Shown: piece by piece, positions 17,141 through 24,462 of the stretch | Layout: every line of letters begins with the position of its first letter | Position numbering within the stretch: position 1 is the stretch's first letter | Assembly: GCA_018303405.1 (NCBI GenBank) | Contig: JAGVYD010000014.1 | Coordinates: forward strand, 102,717-166,716 | Source: Candidatus Woesearchaeota archaeon | GTDB lineage: Archaea; Nanobdellota; Nanobdellia; Woesearchaeales; JABMPP01 | Direction of reading: 5' to 3' | DNA length: 64,000 nucleotides | Made by a program: the position numbers and the translations under genes | The notes under the pieces: model-generated | Databases searched by the model: none | The model's input: only the letters and a program-made list of their open reading frames with translations | Told to the model about the DNA's origin: nothing

Positions 17141-18196
17141 ATGCCAGCTGACGACACCAAGAAGTATATCCTGATTGCACTGCTTTTGCTGTCTGTATAC
17201 TTGTCATTCCTTGTCATAAAGCCGATTTTCTATGCGCTTCTCTGGGCGCTGGTGCTTGCCTACTTATTCACGCCGATCTACAGGATTGTTAACAAAAAAA
17301 TCAGGAATGAAAGAGCATCTTCCCTGCTAATAACATCCGCAATTGTTATCCTGACTGTTGTCCTTGCAACGGCAATCGTGAGCACCTTGAGCAATGAGAT
17401 ACTCATAACCTACTCTTCTGTTAAGGAAAGCTTCGATCCCGCAAATCTGGAGGTCAGGTGCCAAAATCCAGACCTTGTTTGCAAAGTGGCTGATATCCTA
17501 AGCCACGAGCAGATAAACCCGACGCCATACATCAACCAGGCGTTTAGCAAGCTCATGGACAAGATCGTTGAGCAGACTTCCAACTTGGCATTTTCCATTC
17601 CAGGCAAAGTGGTTGAATTGTTTATAGTATTTTTTGTCATGTACTATCTTTTCATCAACGGCGAGTCTTTTTTGAAATCCATCGCCAGCATACTCCCGAT
17701 GGACAAAAAGCACAAGGAGCAGATTGTCAACAGGGTTTCCGATGTTGTCGGGGGAGTTGTCTACGGCCACATTCTCACTGCATTGATTGTCGGCGTGGTG
17801 GGCACAATTGGATTCTCAATGTTCAACATGTCATCCCCGGTTTTATTGGGATTCCTTGTTGGCCTGGCCGCTTTTGTCCCTGGAATTTCAACCACGGTTA
17901 TCTGGCTTCCGGTGGCAGTGTACCAATTTCTAAATGGCTTTTACAGCCACGATAAGATACTGATGGCCAAGGGTGTTGGCATATTGCTTTTTGGCATTTT
18001 TGCGCTGGCATATATTGACAACATTATCCGCGCGAAATTGATAGGGGACAGGGCAAGAGTCCATCCTGCAATTGTCCTTATTGGCGCATTTGGAGGGCTG
18101 CTTTCCTTTGGATTTATTGGAATCTTCATAGGCCCATTGATTATCACGGTTTTCATCACACTTGTGGAGATTTATGGCGAAAGCCAGGACTGGTAA
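17141..18196 (+). CDS. AI-2E family transporter (PerM/YdiK-like)
   Basis: A 351-residue membrane protein with the AI-2E transporter family pattern: N-terminal helices (YILIALLLLSVYLSFLVIKP), a soluble loop of about 90 residues, then VVYGHILTALIVGVVGTIGF, PVLLGFLVGLAAFVPGI and, near the end, GLLSFGFIGIFIGPLI. Members export autoinducer-2 or Na+/Li+ (antiport); in archaea the substrate is unknown. A TATA box (17111-17118) is centred 27 nt before the ATG, so the mRNA is probably leaderless. It is followed after 15 nt by AMP phosphorylase and may be co-transcribed with it. Confidence 0.9.
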   Translation: MPADDTKKYILIALLLLSVYLSFLVIKPIFYALLWALVLAYLFTPIYRIVNKKIRNERASSLLITSAIVILTVVLATAIVSTLSNEILITYSSVKESFDPANLEVRCQNPDLVCKVADILSHEQINPTPYINQAFSKLMDKIVEQTSNLAFSIPGKVVELFIVFFVMYYLFINGESFLKSIASILPMDKKHKEQIVNRVSDVVGGVVYGHILTALIVGVVGTIGFSMFNMSSPVLLGFLVGLAAFVPGISTTVIWLPVAVYQFLNGFYSHDKILMAKGVGILLFGIFALAYIDNIIRAKLIGDRARVHPAIVLIGAFGGLLSFGFIGIFIGPLIITVFITLVEIYGESQDW

Positions 18197-18211
18197 AAGG
18201 AATAAGGCAAT

Positions 18212-19705
18212 ATGAAGCTAAAAATCAAGGACATGGATGTTGAAACAGGCGGCCCGCTGGTGGCAGTCATGCATGTCGATGATGCGAAGATGCTGGACTT
18301 CCATCACGGAGACAGGGTAAGGCTGACTTACAAGGACAGGAAAGCAGTATCAATCCTCAATCTTGCCGAAAGCAAGAGAAGCGTGCCAATTGGCAGCATC
18401 GGATGCTATGAGGAAGTCCTGAGAAAGCTTGGGGCAAAGGGTGGGCAAAAAGTGGGCATTGCCCTGGAAGAAAAGCCGGCAAGTGTGCAGTATATCAAGA
18501 AGAAATTGAATGGAGGCACCCTGACCTACAAGGAGTTTTATCAGATTGTCAGCGATATTTCCCAGAACAAGCTCAATGATATCGAATTGACTTATTTTGT
18601 GTCTGCATGCCACACAAATGTCATGACCTTGAGGGAAACCATAGACCTGACAAAAGCAATGATTGCGACAGGGGATGTGTTGAAGCTCAAGAAAAAGCCA
18701 GTCATTGACAAGCACTGTGTTGGAGGTGTTGCCGGCAACAGGACAACAATGATAATTGTCCCAATTCTGGCTGCAGCTGGCCTGACCGTGCCAAAAACAT
18801 CATCCAGGTCGATTACCAGCCCTGCCGGGACTGCTGACACTGTGGAAGTGCTTACAAAAGTTTCCTTTAATGTTGATAGGATGAAAAAGATTGTAAACAA
18901 GATTGGCGCCTGCATGGTTTGGGGCGGCTCAATCAATCTTGCTCCGGCTGATGACAGGATAATCAGGGTTGAGCACCCGTTGAGCATTGACAGCCGAAGC
19001 CAGCTGCTGGCAAGCATAATCGCAAAAAAAGCCAGTGTTTCGGCCACTCATGTCCTGGTTGACATACCCGTCGGCAGGGGCGCAAAGATTGAGACAATGG
19101 ATAAGGCAAGGGACTTGAAGCGCCAATTTGAAGTGATCGGAAGGAGCGTGGGCATCAGCATCAAAGTGATAATAACCGACGGCAGCCAGCCCATTGGAAA
19201 CGGGCTCGGCCCTGCCCTGGAAGCGAGGGATGTGATGTGGATATTGAGGAATGATGAGAAAGGCCCCCGGGACCTTAGGAAAAAATCTGTAATGATGGCT
19301 GGACTGATTTTGGAAATGGCGGGCAAGGCAAGGAAAGGGCAAGGCAAGGAAAAAGCGCTGGATTTGCTCGAATCCGGAAAGGCCTATAAAAAAATGCAGG
19401 AAATCATTAGGGCGCAGGGCGGAAAAGTGAAAAGGCCTGAAGACCTTCCGATAGCCAAGTTTGCCCAGGATGTTTTTGCGGCCAAATCAGGCAGGATAAC
19501 CCATATAGACAATACTTATATCAGCAAGATTGCAAGGGCAGCCGGGGCGCCCAGGGACAGCACCGCGGGTGTTTACCTATACCTTCACAAAAATGACCTT
19601 GTCAAAAAAGGCGAGATTTTGTTCACCATTTATTCCAACAGCAGGCAAAGGCTGGATTTCGCCAGGGAACAAACGAGATTAAATGTTGGATTTGAGATTA
19701 AATAA
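18212..19705 (+). CDS. deoA: AMP phosphorylase
   Basis: A 497-residue member of the thymidine phosphorylase superfamily. The length (about 500), the extra N-terminal domain of about 85 residues and the phosphate-site segment KHCVGGVAGNRTTMI match the archaeal AMP phosphorylase. That enzyme splits AMP into adenine and ribose-1,5-bisphosphate in the archaeal nucleotide-salvage route that ends in ribulose-1,5-bisphosphate and type III RuBisCO. The SSRSITSPAGTADTVEVL region is also typical. Neither R15P isomerase nor RuBisCO lies in this window, so the rest of the pathway cannot be judged here. It overlaps no neighbour; the GMP synthase gene follows after 64 nt with its own promoter. Confidence 0.92.
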   Translation: MKLKIKDMDVETGGPLVAVMHVDDAKMLDFHHGDRVRLTYKDRKAVSILNLAESKRSVPIGSIGCYEEVLRKLGAKGGQKVGIALEEKPASVQYIKKKLNGGTLTYKEFYQIVSDISQNKLNDIELTYFVSACHTNVMTLRETIDLTKAMIATGDVLKLKKKPVIDKHCVGGVAGNRTTMIIVPILAAAGLTVPKTSSRSITSPAGTADTVEVLTKVSFNVDRMKKIVNKIGACMVWGGSINLAPADDRIIRVEHPLSIDSRSQLLASIIAKKASVSATHVLVDIPVGRGAKIETMDKARDLKRQFEVIGRSVGISIKVIITDGSQPIGNGLGPALEARDVMWILRNDEKGPRDLRKKSVMMAGLILEMAGKARKGQGKEKALDLLESGKAYKKMQEIIRAQGGKVKRPEDLPIAKFAQDVFAAKSGRITHIDNTYISKIARAAGAPRDSTAGVYLYLHKNDLVKKGEILFTIYSNSRQRLDFAREQTRLNVGFEIK

Positions 19706-19769
19706 TTTCCTGCATTCCGCGCCGCGACAATCCCATAGTTTTTTAAACTTGCGCCGCCTTTTCAGAGTT

Positions 19770-21569
19770 ATGGATAAAATAATAATTCTTGACATGGGAG
19801 GTCAATATGCCCACCTGCTTGCGCGCAGGGTCAGGCAGCTTGGTGTTTACTCAGAGATTTTGCCAAGCGACACACCTGTTTCAATCCTTAAAAAGGCAAA
19901 AGGCATCATCATTTCAGGCGGCCCGGATTCAGTTTATGAAAAAGGCTCGCCGCAATGCGACCCCAGACTTTTCACCCTGAAAATTCCCATCCTTGGGTTG
20001 TGTTACGGGCACCAGATAATGGCTCATTATATGGGTGGTAAGGTCTTGCCCGGAAAAACAAAGGAATACGGCCTGGCCTCGCTTGACGTCAGGAAAAAAG
20101 CCGGATTGTTTGCCGGCCTTTCCGCGCAGGAAACCATCTGGATGAGCCATGGTGACTCTGTTGCAAATGCTCCGCCGGGTTTTTCGGTGACAGGCTCTAC
20201 ATCTGACTGCCCAATCGCTGCAATGGCTGACAGTTCCAGGAACTATTACGGCGTGCAATTCCATCCGGAAGTGACGCACACAAGGCACGGCATGAAAATA
20301 CTTTCAAACTTTGTAGTAAATATTTGCAAAGCCAGGAAATCATGGAGCATGAAAAATTTTATCGAAAATAAGGTTAAAGAGATACAAAAAGAGGTTGGCA
20401 ACCGCAACGTTCTCCTGCTCATAAGCGGAGGGGTGGACTCCACTGTATGCTTCGCGCTGCTCAACAAAGCTTTGGGCACAAAGCGTGTCTATGGCCTGCA
20501 CATTGACAATGGCTTTGTCAGGACAGACGAAAGCAAGAATGTTGAAAAGGCATTCAGGAAGCTTGGCTGGAACAATTTCCATGCCGTTGATTCTTCAAAG
20601 GATTTCCTGAATGCTGTCAAAGGTGTCGCAGACCCGGAAAAGAAGAGAAAAATAATCGGCGAGACATTTATCAGGGTGCAGCAGCAGGAAGTTGCAAAGC
20701 TGAAGCTTGACACTAAAAAGTGGATGCTTGGCCAGGGCACAATTTATCCTGACACTATTGAAACAAAAGGGACAAGGCATGCTGACCTCATTAAAACCCA
20801 TCACAACAGGGTCGACCTTGTCCAGGACATGATAAAAAAAGGGCTGGTAACAGAGCCAATCAAGGAATTATACAAAGATGAGGTGAGGGAATTGGGAGAA
20901 CGGCTCGGCCTTCCAAAGCACCTTGTCTGGCGCCACCCATTCCCCGGGCCCGGCCTTGCTGTGCGATGCCTTTGCGTCGGCAGGCCTGAATTGCTTGAAA
21001 ATGAAGATGACATAGACCGCAGGGCGGGGCTGATCTGCGCAAAATACGGTGCAACAGCAAAAGTAATGCCGGTCAAGAGCGTCGGTGTACAGGGCGATGC
21101 GAGGACATACAGGCATCCGTTGATCGTGAGCAAAATAAATGATTATCGGCAACTCGAAAAAATGTCAACAGAATTGACAAACAAAATCAAGGAGATAAAT
21201 CGGGTTATTTTGTCAGTTGGCGCCAAAGGCAGCCTGAATAATGCAAGTGTTTTGCAGAATTCCTTCCTGACAAAGGAAAGGCTGGACTTGTTGAGAAAAG
21301 CTGATGATGTTGTTAACAGCCATCTTGACAGGAAGATGTACACAAGAATCTGGCAATTCCCGGTGGTTCTGGCGCCCCTTTCATTTTCCGGCGGGGAAAG
21401 CATAATATTGAGGCCTGTTGAATCGAAAGAGGCAATGACGGCCAACTGGGCGCATTTGCCTGAGGATGTCTTGAAAAGCATAAGCAAAGAACTCCTGGCA
21501 ATCAAAGGGATTGATGCAGTTTTCTACGATGTCACGAACAAGCCGCCAGGGACAATTGAGTGGGAATGA
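19770..21569 (+). CDS. guaA: GMP synthase, glutamine amidotransferase and ATP-PPase in one chain
   Basis: A 599-residue enzyme converting XMP, glutamine and ATP to GMP. Residues 1-190 are the class I glutamine amidotransferase: ILGLCYGHQIMAHYMGG contains the catalytic Cys, and VQFHPEVTHT holds His and Glu. From residue 200 the ATP-pyrophosphatase domain starts with the P-loop LLISGGVDST, followed by the XMP-binding dimerisation domain to the end KPPGTIEWE. Many archaea split these two parts into separate proteins; here they are fused, and the chain is about 75 residues longer than the E. coli enzyme. ATG 19770 is chosen because a TATA box (19739-19747) lies 27 nt upstream; the frame extends to 19683 without family similarity. 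Confidence 0.95.
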   Translation: MDKIIILDMGGQYAHLLARRVRQLGVYSEILPSDTPVSILKKAKGIIISGGPDSVYEKGSPQCDPRLFTLKIPILGLCYGHQIMAHYMGGKVLPGKTKEYGLASLDVRKKAGLFAGLSAQETIWMSHGDSVANAPPGFSVTGSTSDCPIAAMADSSRNYYGVQFHPEVTHTRHGMKILSNFVVNICKARKSWSMKNFIENKVKEIQKEVGNRNVLLLISGGVDSTVCFALLNKALGTKRVYGLHIDNGFVRTDESKNVEKAFRKLGWNNFHAVDSSKDFLNAVKGVADPEKKRKIIGETFIRVQQQEVAKLKLDTKKWMLGQGTIYPDTIETKGTRHADLIKTHHNRVDLVQDMIKKGLVTEPIKELYKDEVRELGERLGLPKHLVWRHPFPGPGLAVRCLCVGRPELLENEDDIDRRAGLICAKYGATAKVMPVKSVGVQGDARTYRHPLIVSKINDYRQLEKMSTELTNKIKEINRVILSVGAKGSLNNASVLQNSFLTKERLDLLRKADDVVNSHLDRKMYTRIWQFPVVLAPLSFSGGESIILRPVESKEAMTANWAHLPEDVLKSISKELLAIKGIDAVFYDVTNKPPGTIEWE

Positions 21570-21680
21570 AAATCTGGTACTTTGAACTCATCCTGGTTGT
21601 TGCAACGTTAATGCCCATGTCTATCACCTCGGTAAGATTTATCTTACTATACATTTTAACCTTTCTGTTTTTATCAATTT

Positions 21681-21774
21681 CTCTGTTCTGAACTGTCTCT
21701 TTATTAGAAATATAACAGAAAAGATTGTTTTTTAACTAATTTGGCAGCCTCGGGAGAGAGGTGGAAACAATCTA
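21681..21774 (+). repeat. Repeat R1 of the 21.6-23.6 kb island
   Basis: First of three copies. Conserved core: TGTTCTGAACTG, then AATATAACAGAA, then TAACTAATTTGGCAGCCTC and a hairpin, GCCTC/GAGGT here (21747-21751/21758-21762). Here an outer stem GATTGTTT/AAACAATC (21723-21730/21765-21772) encloses the hairpin. It lies in the 243-nt gap after guaA, 38 nt before the DUF4258 gene. Role unknown: recombination site, promoter or small RNA. Confidence 0.7.
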
Positions 21775-21812
21775 AGAAAGCTATATAAAGCAACTTTGAT
21801 GCATCCTATTAT

Positions 21813-22142
21813 ATGAACTATAAACACATTGTTACAGAGAAGCTCAAAAAGTATAAGAAAGAGGATATTATCATAACAGAACATGCCTACGAACAGGCTA
21901 TCTTTAGGAGTATCAACATTGATGAAATAAAGGAAAATATTATAAACCCTAAAAGATTGTTCTATGCTATAAAGCAGACAGCGCAAAAAGAGGGAGAAGA
22001 AAAATACGACTGCTACTTTGGTTATAGCAAAACGCAGTGCCACAGATATGCAATTGTCATCAATGGCAAATGCATTGTATGCACAGCCATTAAAATAAAC
22101 AGGAGGTGGCAGCATATAGCTGAGAAAAATGCCAAATTTTAA
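21813..22142 (+). CDS. DUF4258 protein, possible toxin-type RNase
   Basis: A 109-residue protein with the DUF4258 pattern: IIITEHAYEQAIFRSI near the start, then RLFYAIKQTAQ and the C-terminal strand YAIVINGKCIVCTAIKIN. The fold is related to BrnT/RelE-type toxins, so a toxin-antitoxin role is possible but unproven. A TATA box (21782-21789) lies 27 nt before the ATG, indicating a leaderless mRNA. The gene overlaps the DUF2283 gene by 14 nt, a pairing often seen for these two families. It is more AT-rich than the surrounding chromosome, which suggests recent arrival, and it sits between repeats R1 and R2. Confidence 0.8.
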   Translation: MNYKHIVTEKLKKYKKEDIIITEHAYEQAIFRSINIDEIKENIINPKRLFYAIKQTAQKEGEEKYDCYFGYSKTQCHRYAIVINGKCIVCTAIKINRRWQHIAEKNAKF

Positions 22143-22488
22143 CTTTAGTTATGACAAAGAGAATGATGACTTGTTCTTATTCAAGCCTAAAGCAAGTTCC
22201 AAGGGAAGCATTGAATTAGGCAACATAATACTGGACTTTAACACTAAAAAAGAGTTTGTTGGCATGCAGGTTATGGATGCTTCGAAATTCCTTTGTGATT
22301 TGGTAAAAGGGAGTGCTAGTGAAATAAGGAATATTCTAAATAACTTGACAAGTTGTAAGATTGATACTAAGGTAAGGGGAAACTTATTGATAATTCAATT
22401 TTTGCTTATAGCCAATAAAAAAGAAATTGCACCGATAATTACAATGCCGCATATAATAGAAAGCAGTCCTGCATTAGCATATGCCTGA
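22129..22488 (+). CDS. DUF2283 protein, likely partner of the DUF4258 protein
   Basis: A 119-residue protein whose first 45 residues (FNFSYDKENDDLFLFKP...SIELGNIILDFNTKKEFVGMQVMDASKF) match DUF2283, a small beta-rich family often encoded with DUF4258. The C-terminal half is helical and not recognised. It overlaps the upstream gene by 14 nt and so is translated with it. By position it could be the antitoxin or immunity partner; this is inference from gene pairing. Repeat R2 begins 4 nt after the stop codon. Confidence 0.75.
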   Translation: MPNFNFSYDKENDDLFLFKPKASSKGSIELGNIILDFNTKKEFVGMQVMDASKFLCDLVKGSASEIRNILNNLTSCKIDTKVRGNLLIIQFLLIANKKEIAPIITMPHIIESSPALAYA

Positions 22489-22492
22489 TAAT

Positions 22493-22639
22493 TCTGCACT
22501 TCCTTCACCATTTACCTCATCCAGAACATCTTGAAACTAAACAGTCTTCTTTGTTCTGAACTGCTGCTGTAAGAGAAATATAACAGAATTAACTTAGTTT
22601 AACTAATTTGGCAGCCTCGATAAAGTGGAGGCACTAATG
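22493..22639 (+). repeat. Repeat R2 of the island
   Basis: Second copy, closest to R3 and extended at its left end (CTGCACTTCCTTCAC ... ATCCAGAACAT.TTGAAACTAA). It contains the core and the hairpin GCCTC/GAGGC (22614-22618/22628-22632), with an outer stem TTAGT/ACTAA (22594-22598/22633-22637) that differs in sequence from that of R1. It starts right after the DUF2283 stop and ends at the stop of the convergent gene at 22641, so it fills the gap. Confidence 0.75.
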
Positions 22640-22640
22640 A

Positions 22641-22946
22641 TTACAACATTAAGAGAATTGGTACTATTGAACGGTTGCCTTTTTCCCTGACTATCTCCTT
22701 GATTTTGTCATATCTGTCCATATTAAGATAATACTTCCAGCCATGCTCTTTCTTCTTTTTATGGCAGATTTTTTGTTTTACTAATGCCTCAAGAACAGTT
22801 TCAACCTTGTCCAAATCCTCTTTTGATATCCCAGATTTCAGGACATGGATATAAACAGAGCCCTTGCCAAAACAGTTTTGGTCAAAAAGTTTCTTAACTA
22901 TTGTCCTGCTTATCCTTATATATTCGCTTCTTTTTACCTTAGGCAT
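22641..22946 (-). CDS. Small winged-helix-like protein
   Basis: A 101-residue basic protein. Residues 30-85 (GSVYIHVLKSGISKEDLD, a helix ending LEALVKQKICHKKKK, then HGWKYYLN) have the helix-helix-strand pattern of a winged helix-turn-helix domain. ATG 22946 is chosen because a TATA box (22969-22976) lies 26 nt upstream; the frame extends to 22979 across that box. It is divergently transcribed from the winged-helix gene at 23053, and the two promoters share the 106-nt gap. Possibly a regulator of the cassette; target unknown. Confidence 0.55.
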   Translation of the reverse strand: MPKVKRSEYIRISRTIVKKLFDQNCFGKGSVYIHVLKSGISKEDLDKVETVLEALVKQKICHKKKKEHGWKYYLNMDRYDKIKEIVREKGNRSIVPILLML

Positions 22947-22968
22947 GGATACAATAGCAATTATGGAA

Positions 22969-23027
22969 TATATAAACATGTGGTCTAAATTTAGTCCCTT
23001 ATGAGCCTAATTAGAAACCTTTAAATA
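22969..23027. promoter_or_regulatory. Divergent promoters inside the island
   Basis: Two TATA boxes face away from each other: TATATAAA at 22969-22976 (read on the minus strand, 26 nt from ATG 22946) and TTTAAATA at 23020-23027 (plus strand, 29 nt from ATG 23053). Both predicted mRNAs are leaderless. Confidence 0.65.
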
Positions 23028-23052
23028 GAAGCAAGTGTTTATTGCATTCATT

Positions 23053-23421
23053 ATGGAAAAATCTGTATTTTTAAAGGAAGAGGGCAACACGCCCAAAAAC
23101 AGGATATGGAGCTTTTTAATAGTCCATTCAGAATATGACTATTCTATGAAAGATATTGCAAGATTTTCAAAAGTTGGCTACACTACACTAAAAGAAATTT
23201 GGAAAGAGCTCAGACTGAAAAATATAGTAGTCCAGACAAGAACTGTTGGAAAAGCAAAGATGTTCAGATTGAATCTTAAGAACCCTGTTGTGAATAAATT
23301 TACAGATTATTATTGGACAGTTGTAGATTCAGTTGTCAGAAGAGAAAACAATGTTGAAGAACAAAATCAGCATGGTTCGCCATCAATTGGCGCAATTCCT
23401 GTTTCTGCAAGGCATTTTTAG
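23053..23421 (+). CDS. Winged helix-turn-helix DNA-binding protein
   Basis: A 122-residue protein with a helix-turn-helix of the wHTH type: IWSFLIVHSEYDYSMKDIARFSKVGYTTLKEIWKEL is helix 1, turn and recognition helix, followed by a beta wing (NIVVQTRTVGKAKMFRLN, residues 60-78). The C-terminal tail is polar. It is probably a transcriptional regulator within the island, perhaps of the divergent gene. The start follows from the TATA box spacing. It is AT-rich like the other island genes. Repeat R3 begins 9 nt after the stop codon. Confidence 0.7.
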   Translation: MEKSVFLKEEGNTPKNRIWSFLIVHSEYDYSMKDIARFSKVGYTTLKEIWKELRLKNIVVQTRTVGKAKMFRLNLKNPVVNKFTDYYWTVVDSVVRRENNVEEQNQHGSPSIGAIPVSARHF

Positions 23422-23430
23422 CTTCACATC

Positions 23431-23564
23431 CTGCACTTCCTTCACTAGCCTGCCCCATCCAGAACATTTTGAAACTAATCAGTCTTCTTTGTTCTGAACT
23501 GTTGCTGTAAAAGAGATATAACAGAATTAACTTAACTAATTTGGCAGCCTCGAAGTAGAGGCGG
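23431..23564 (+). repeat. Repeat R3 of the island
   Basis: Third copy, very similar to R2 over its whole length, with hairpin GCCTC/GAGGC (23547-23551/23558-23562). Like R2 it starts directly behind the stop codon of a gene. Downstream lies the integrase remnant. R1, R2 and R3 hairpins are spaced 867 and 933 nt apart. Confidence 0.75.
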
Positions 23565-23606
23565 AACAGTCAAAATCAATTACAGAAACATGTCTTTATT
23601 TTGCTT

Positions 23607-23821
23607 CTAGGACGACACCTGGCTGGGTTTGGTGACATTAGGCGAGACTTTCAAGCTTAAGACTGCTTCTGTCCAGGGGGTGCCAATGCCTTCAACACTG
23701 CAAAAATCACGGAAATCCGGGATTAACTGCCTGTTTCTTTCTGGAATATCAGCTTTCCTGACCTGTGCTATTGCCCCTGCCAGCCTTTTGGGTAGATATG
23801 TATGTCTATTTCCTTCTTCAT
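23607..23821 (-). pseudogene. Tyrosine recombinase (integrase) N-terminal remnant, frameshifted
   Basis: From ATG 23821, with a strong GGAGGG site 5 nt upstream, the frame reads MKKEIDIHIYPK and then stops. Adding one base in the AAAA run near 23787 continues in a neighbouring frame as RLAGAIAQVRKADIPERN, then RQLIPDFRDFCSVEGIGTP. This is the pattern of the N-terminal core-binding (SAM-like) domain of archaeal Xer/phage-type integrases. Similarity ends near 23660 and the frame stops at 23607, so the catalytic domain is gone. It lies 87 nt from the 3' end of a tRNA gene, the usual integration target, and next to repeat R3. The recognition is by pattern, not by a search. Confidence 0.6.
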
Positions 23822-23856
23822 TTTAGCCCTCCAAAGAAACAGTGGCTATGAGTGTA

Positions 23857-23896
23857 TTTAAGCCGAACGGCCATTTTTGGCTATCCGGCGTTTAAA
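23857..23896. repeat. Inverted repeat between integrase remnant and tRNA-Ser
   Basis: TTTAAGCCG (23857-23865) pairs with CGGCGTTTAAA (23886-23896) with one bulged base; inside, GCCA/TGGC forms a smaller hairpin. It lies just downstream of the tRNA 3' end and could act in termination or mark an old integration junction. Confidence 0.45.
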
Positions 23897-23907
23897 CTGA
23901 AGAAGGA

Positions 23908-24054
23908 CGCCGTGGCCCAGATTTGAACTGGGAAATCCTTTCGGAAACAAGCTTAATGGTACTGTCCGTGAAAACAGTGTTTCCAGGCTTACGCTCAATA
24001 TACCCGTGCTCATGAGAATATGATTTGCGCAGTACCAGGTTGTGCCACCACGGC
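23908..24054 (-). tRNA. tRNA-Ser(GGA) with two predicted introns
   Basis: Acceptor GCCGTGG/CCACGGC with discriminator G, T arm CCCAG-TTCAAAT-CTGGG and a long variable arm TTTCC-GAAA-GGATT identify a type II tRNA; loop CTGGAAA gives anticodon GGA. The unspliced gene is 147 nt. Removing 36 nt after position 29 (bulges AAA and AAG around a GCGC/GCGT helix) joins CAA to GC and creates anticodon stem CAAGC/GCTTG. Removing 27 nt at the canonical 37/38 site (intron helix ACTGT/ACAGT) closes the loop, leaving 84 nt. The D stem has only 3 pairs. CCA is not encoded. Confidence 0.75.
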
Positions 24055-24112
24055 AATCCAGTATGAAGTTGATGCAATCATTTTATAAATTTAATGACTT
24101 CTTGAGTTCCCG

Positions 24113-24316
24113 CTATTTCTGGCCTGTCGGCATCATTACAGGTATGCCTTTCTTGATTGCGTATTTTCTTTTGCATTTAGCGCAGACCAGGGCTGTCCTG
24201 CCGGAATTGTACTTAACATCTGATTTGCACATTGGGCAGGCTAGAATCCTGTAAAGCTCGACGGGAATCGGATCCTTTTTCGATGCTTTTCCTGCAACCT
24301 TCTTCTTTGCTGCCAT
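24113..24316 (-). CDS. Trm112-like zinc-ribbon protein
   Basis: A 67-residue protein with a basic N-terminus and a Trm112/UPF0434-like zinc ribbon: LACPMCKSDVKYNS, then LVCAKCKRKYAIKKGIPVMMP. Trm112-type proteins bind and activate several methyltransferases that modify tRNA, rRNA and release factor eRF1; a HemK-like methylase is encoded at 26890-27414. The start at 24316 is supported by a TATA-like site (TTTTTATAT on the minus strand) about 27 nt upstream. It is divergent from the TFB gene. Confidence 0.75.
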   Translation of the reverse strand: MAAKKKVAGKASKKDPIPVELYRILACPMCKSDVKYNSGRTALVCAKCKRKYAIKKGIPVMMPTGQK

Positions 24317-24462
24317 TATCACGGCACAATGGCGAAAAATATAAAAATCTTTCCAAAAAAAGGAAAGTTTAAATATGAGCACTTGAATTGATATATAAAA
24401 TTTGTGTGGGTTTTCGTCAGGTAAATAAATCCTTTAAAAAAGAGTGGTGGGGGACTGGTTGA

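Noticed and set aside
21681..23564. R1-R3 as classical integron attC sites
   Set aside because: The GTTRRRY/RYYYAAC core pair and the typical R/L box layout are not visible; the cassette idea is kept only as a hypothesis.
23629..23826. 65-codon plus-strand frame
   Set aside because: It is the complement of the integrase remnant, which has a good ribosome-binding site and family pattern on the minus strand.
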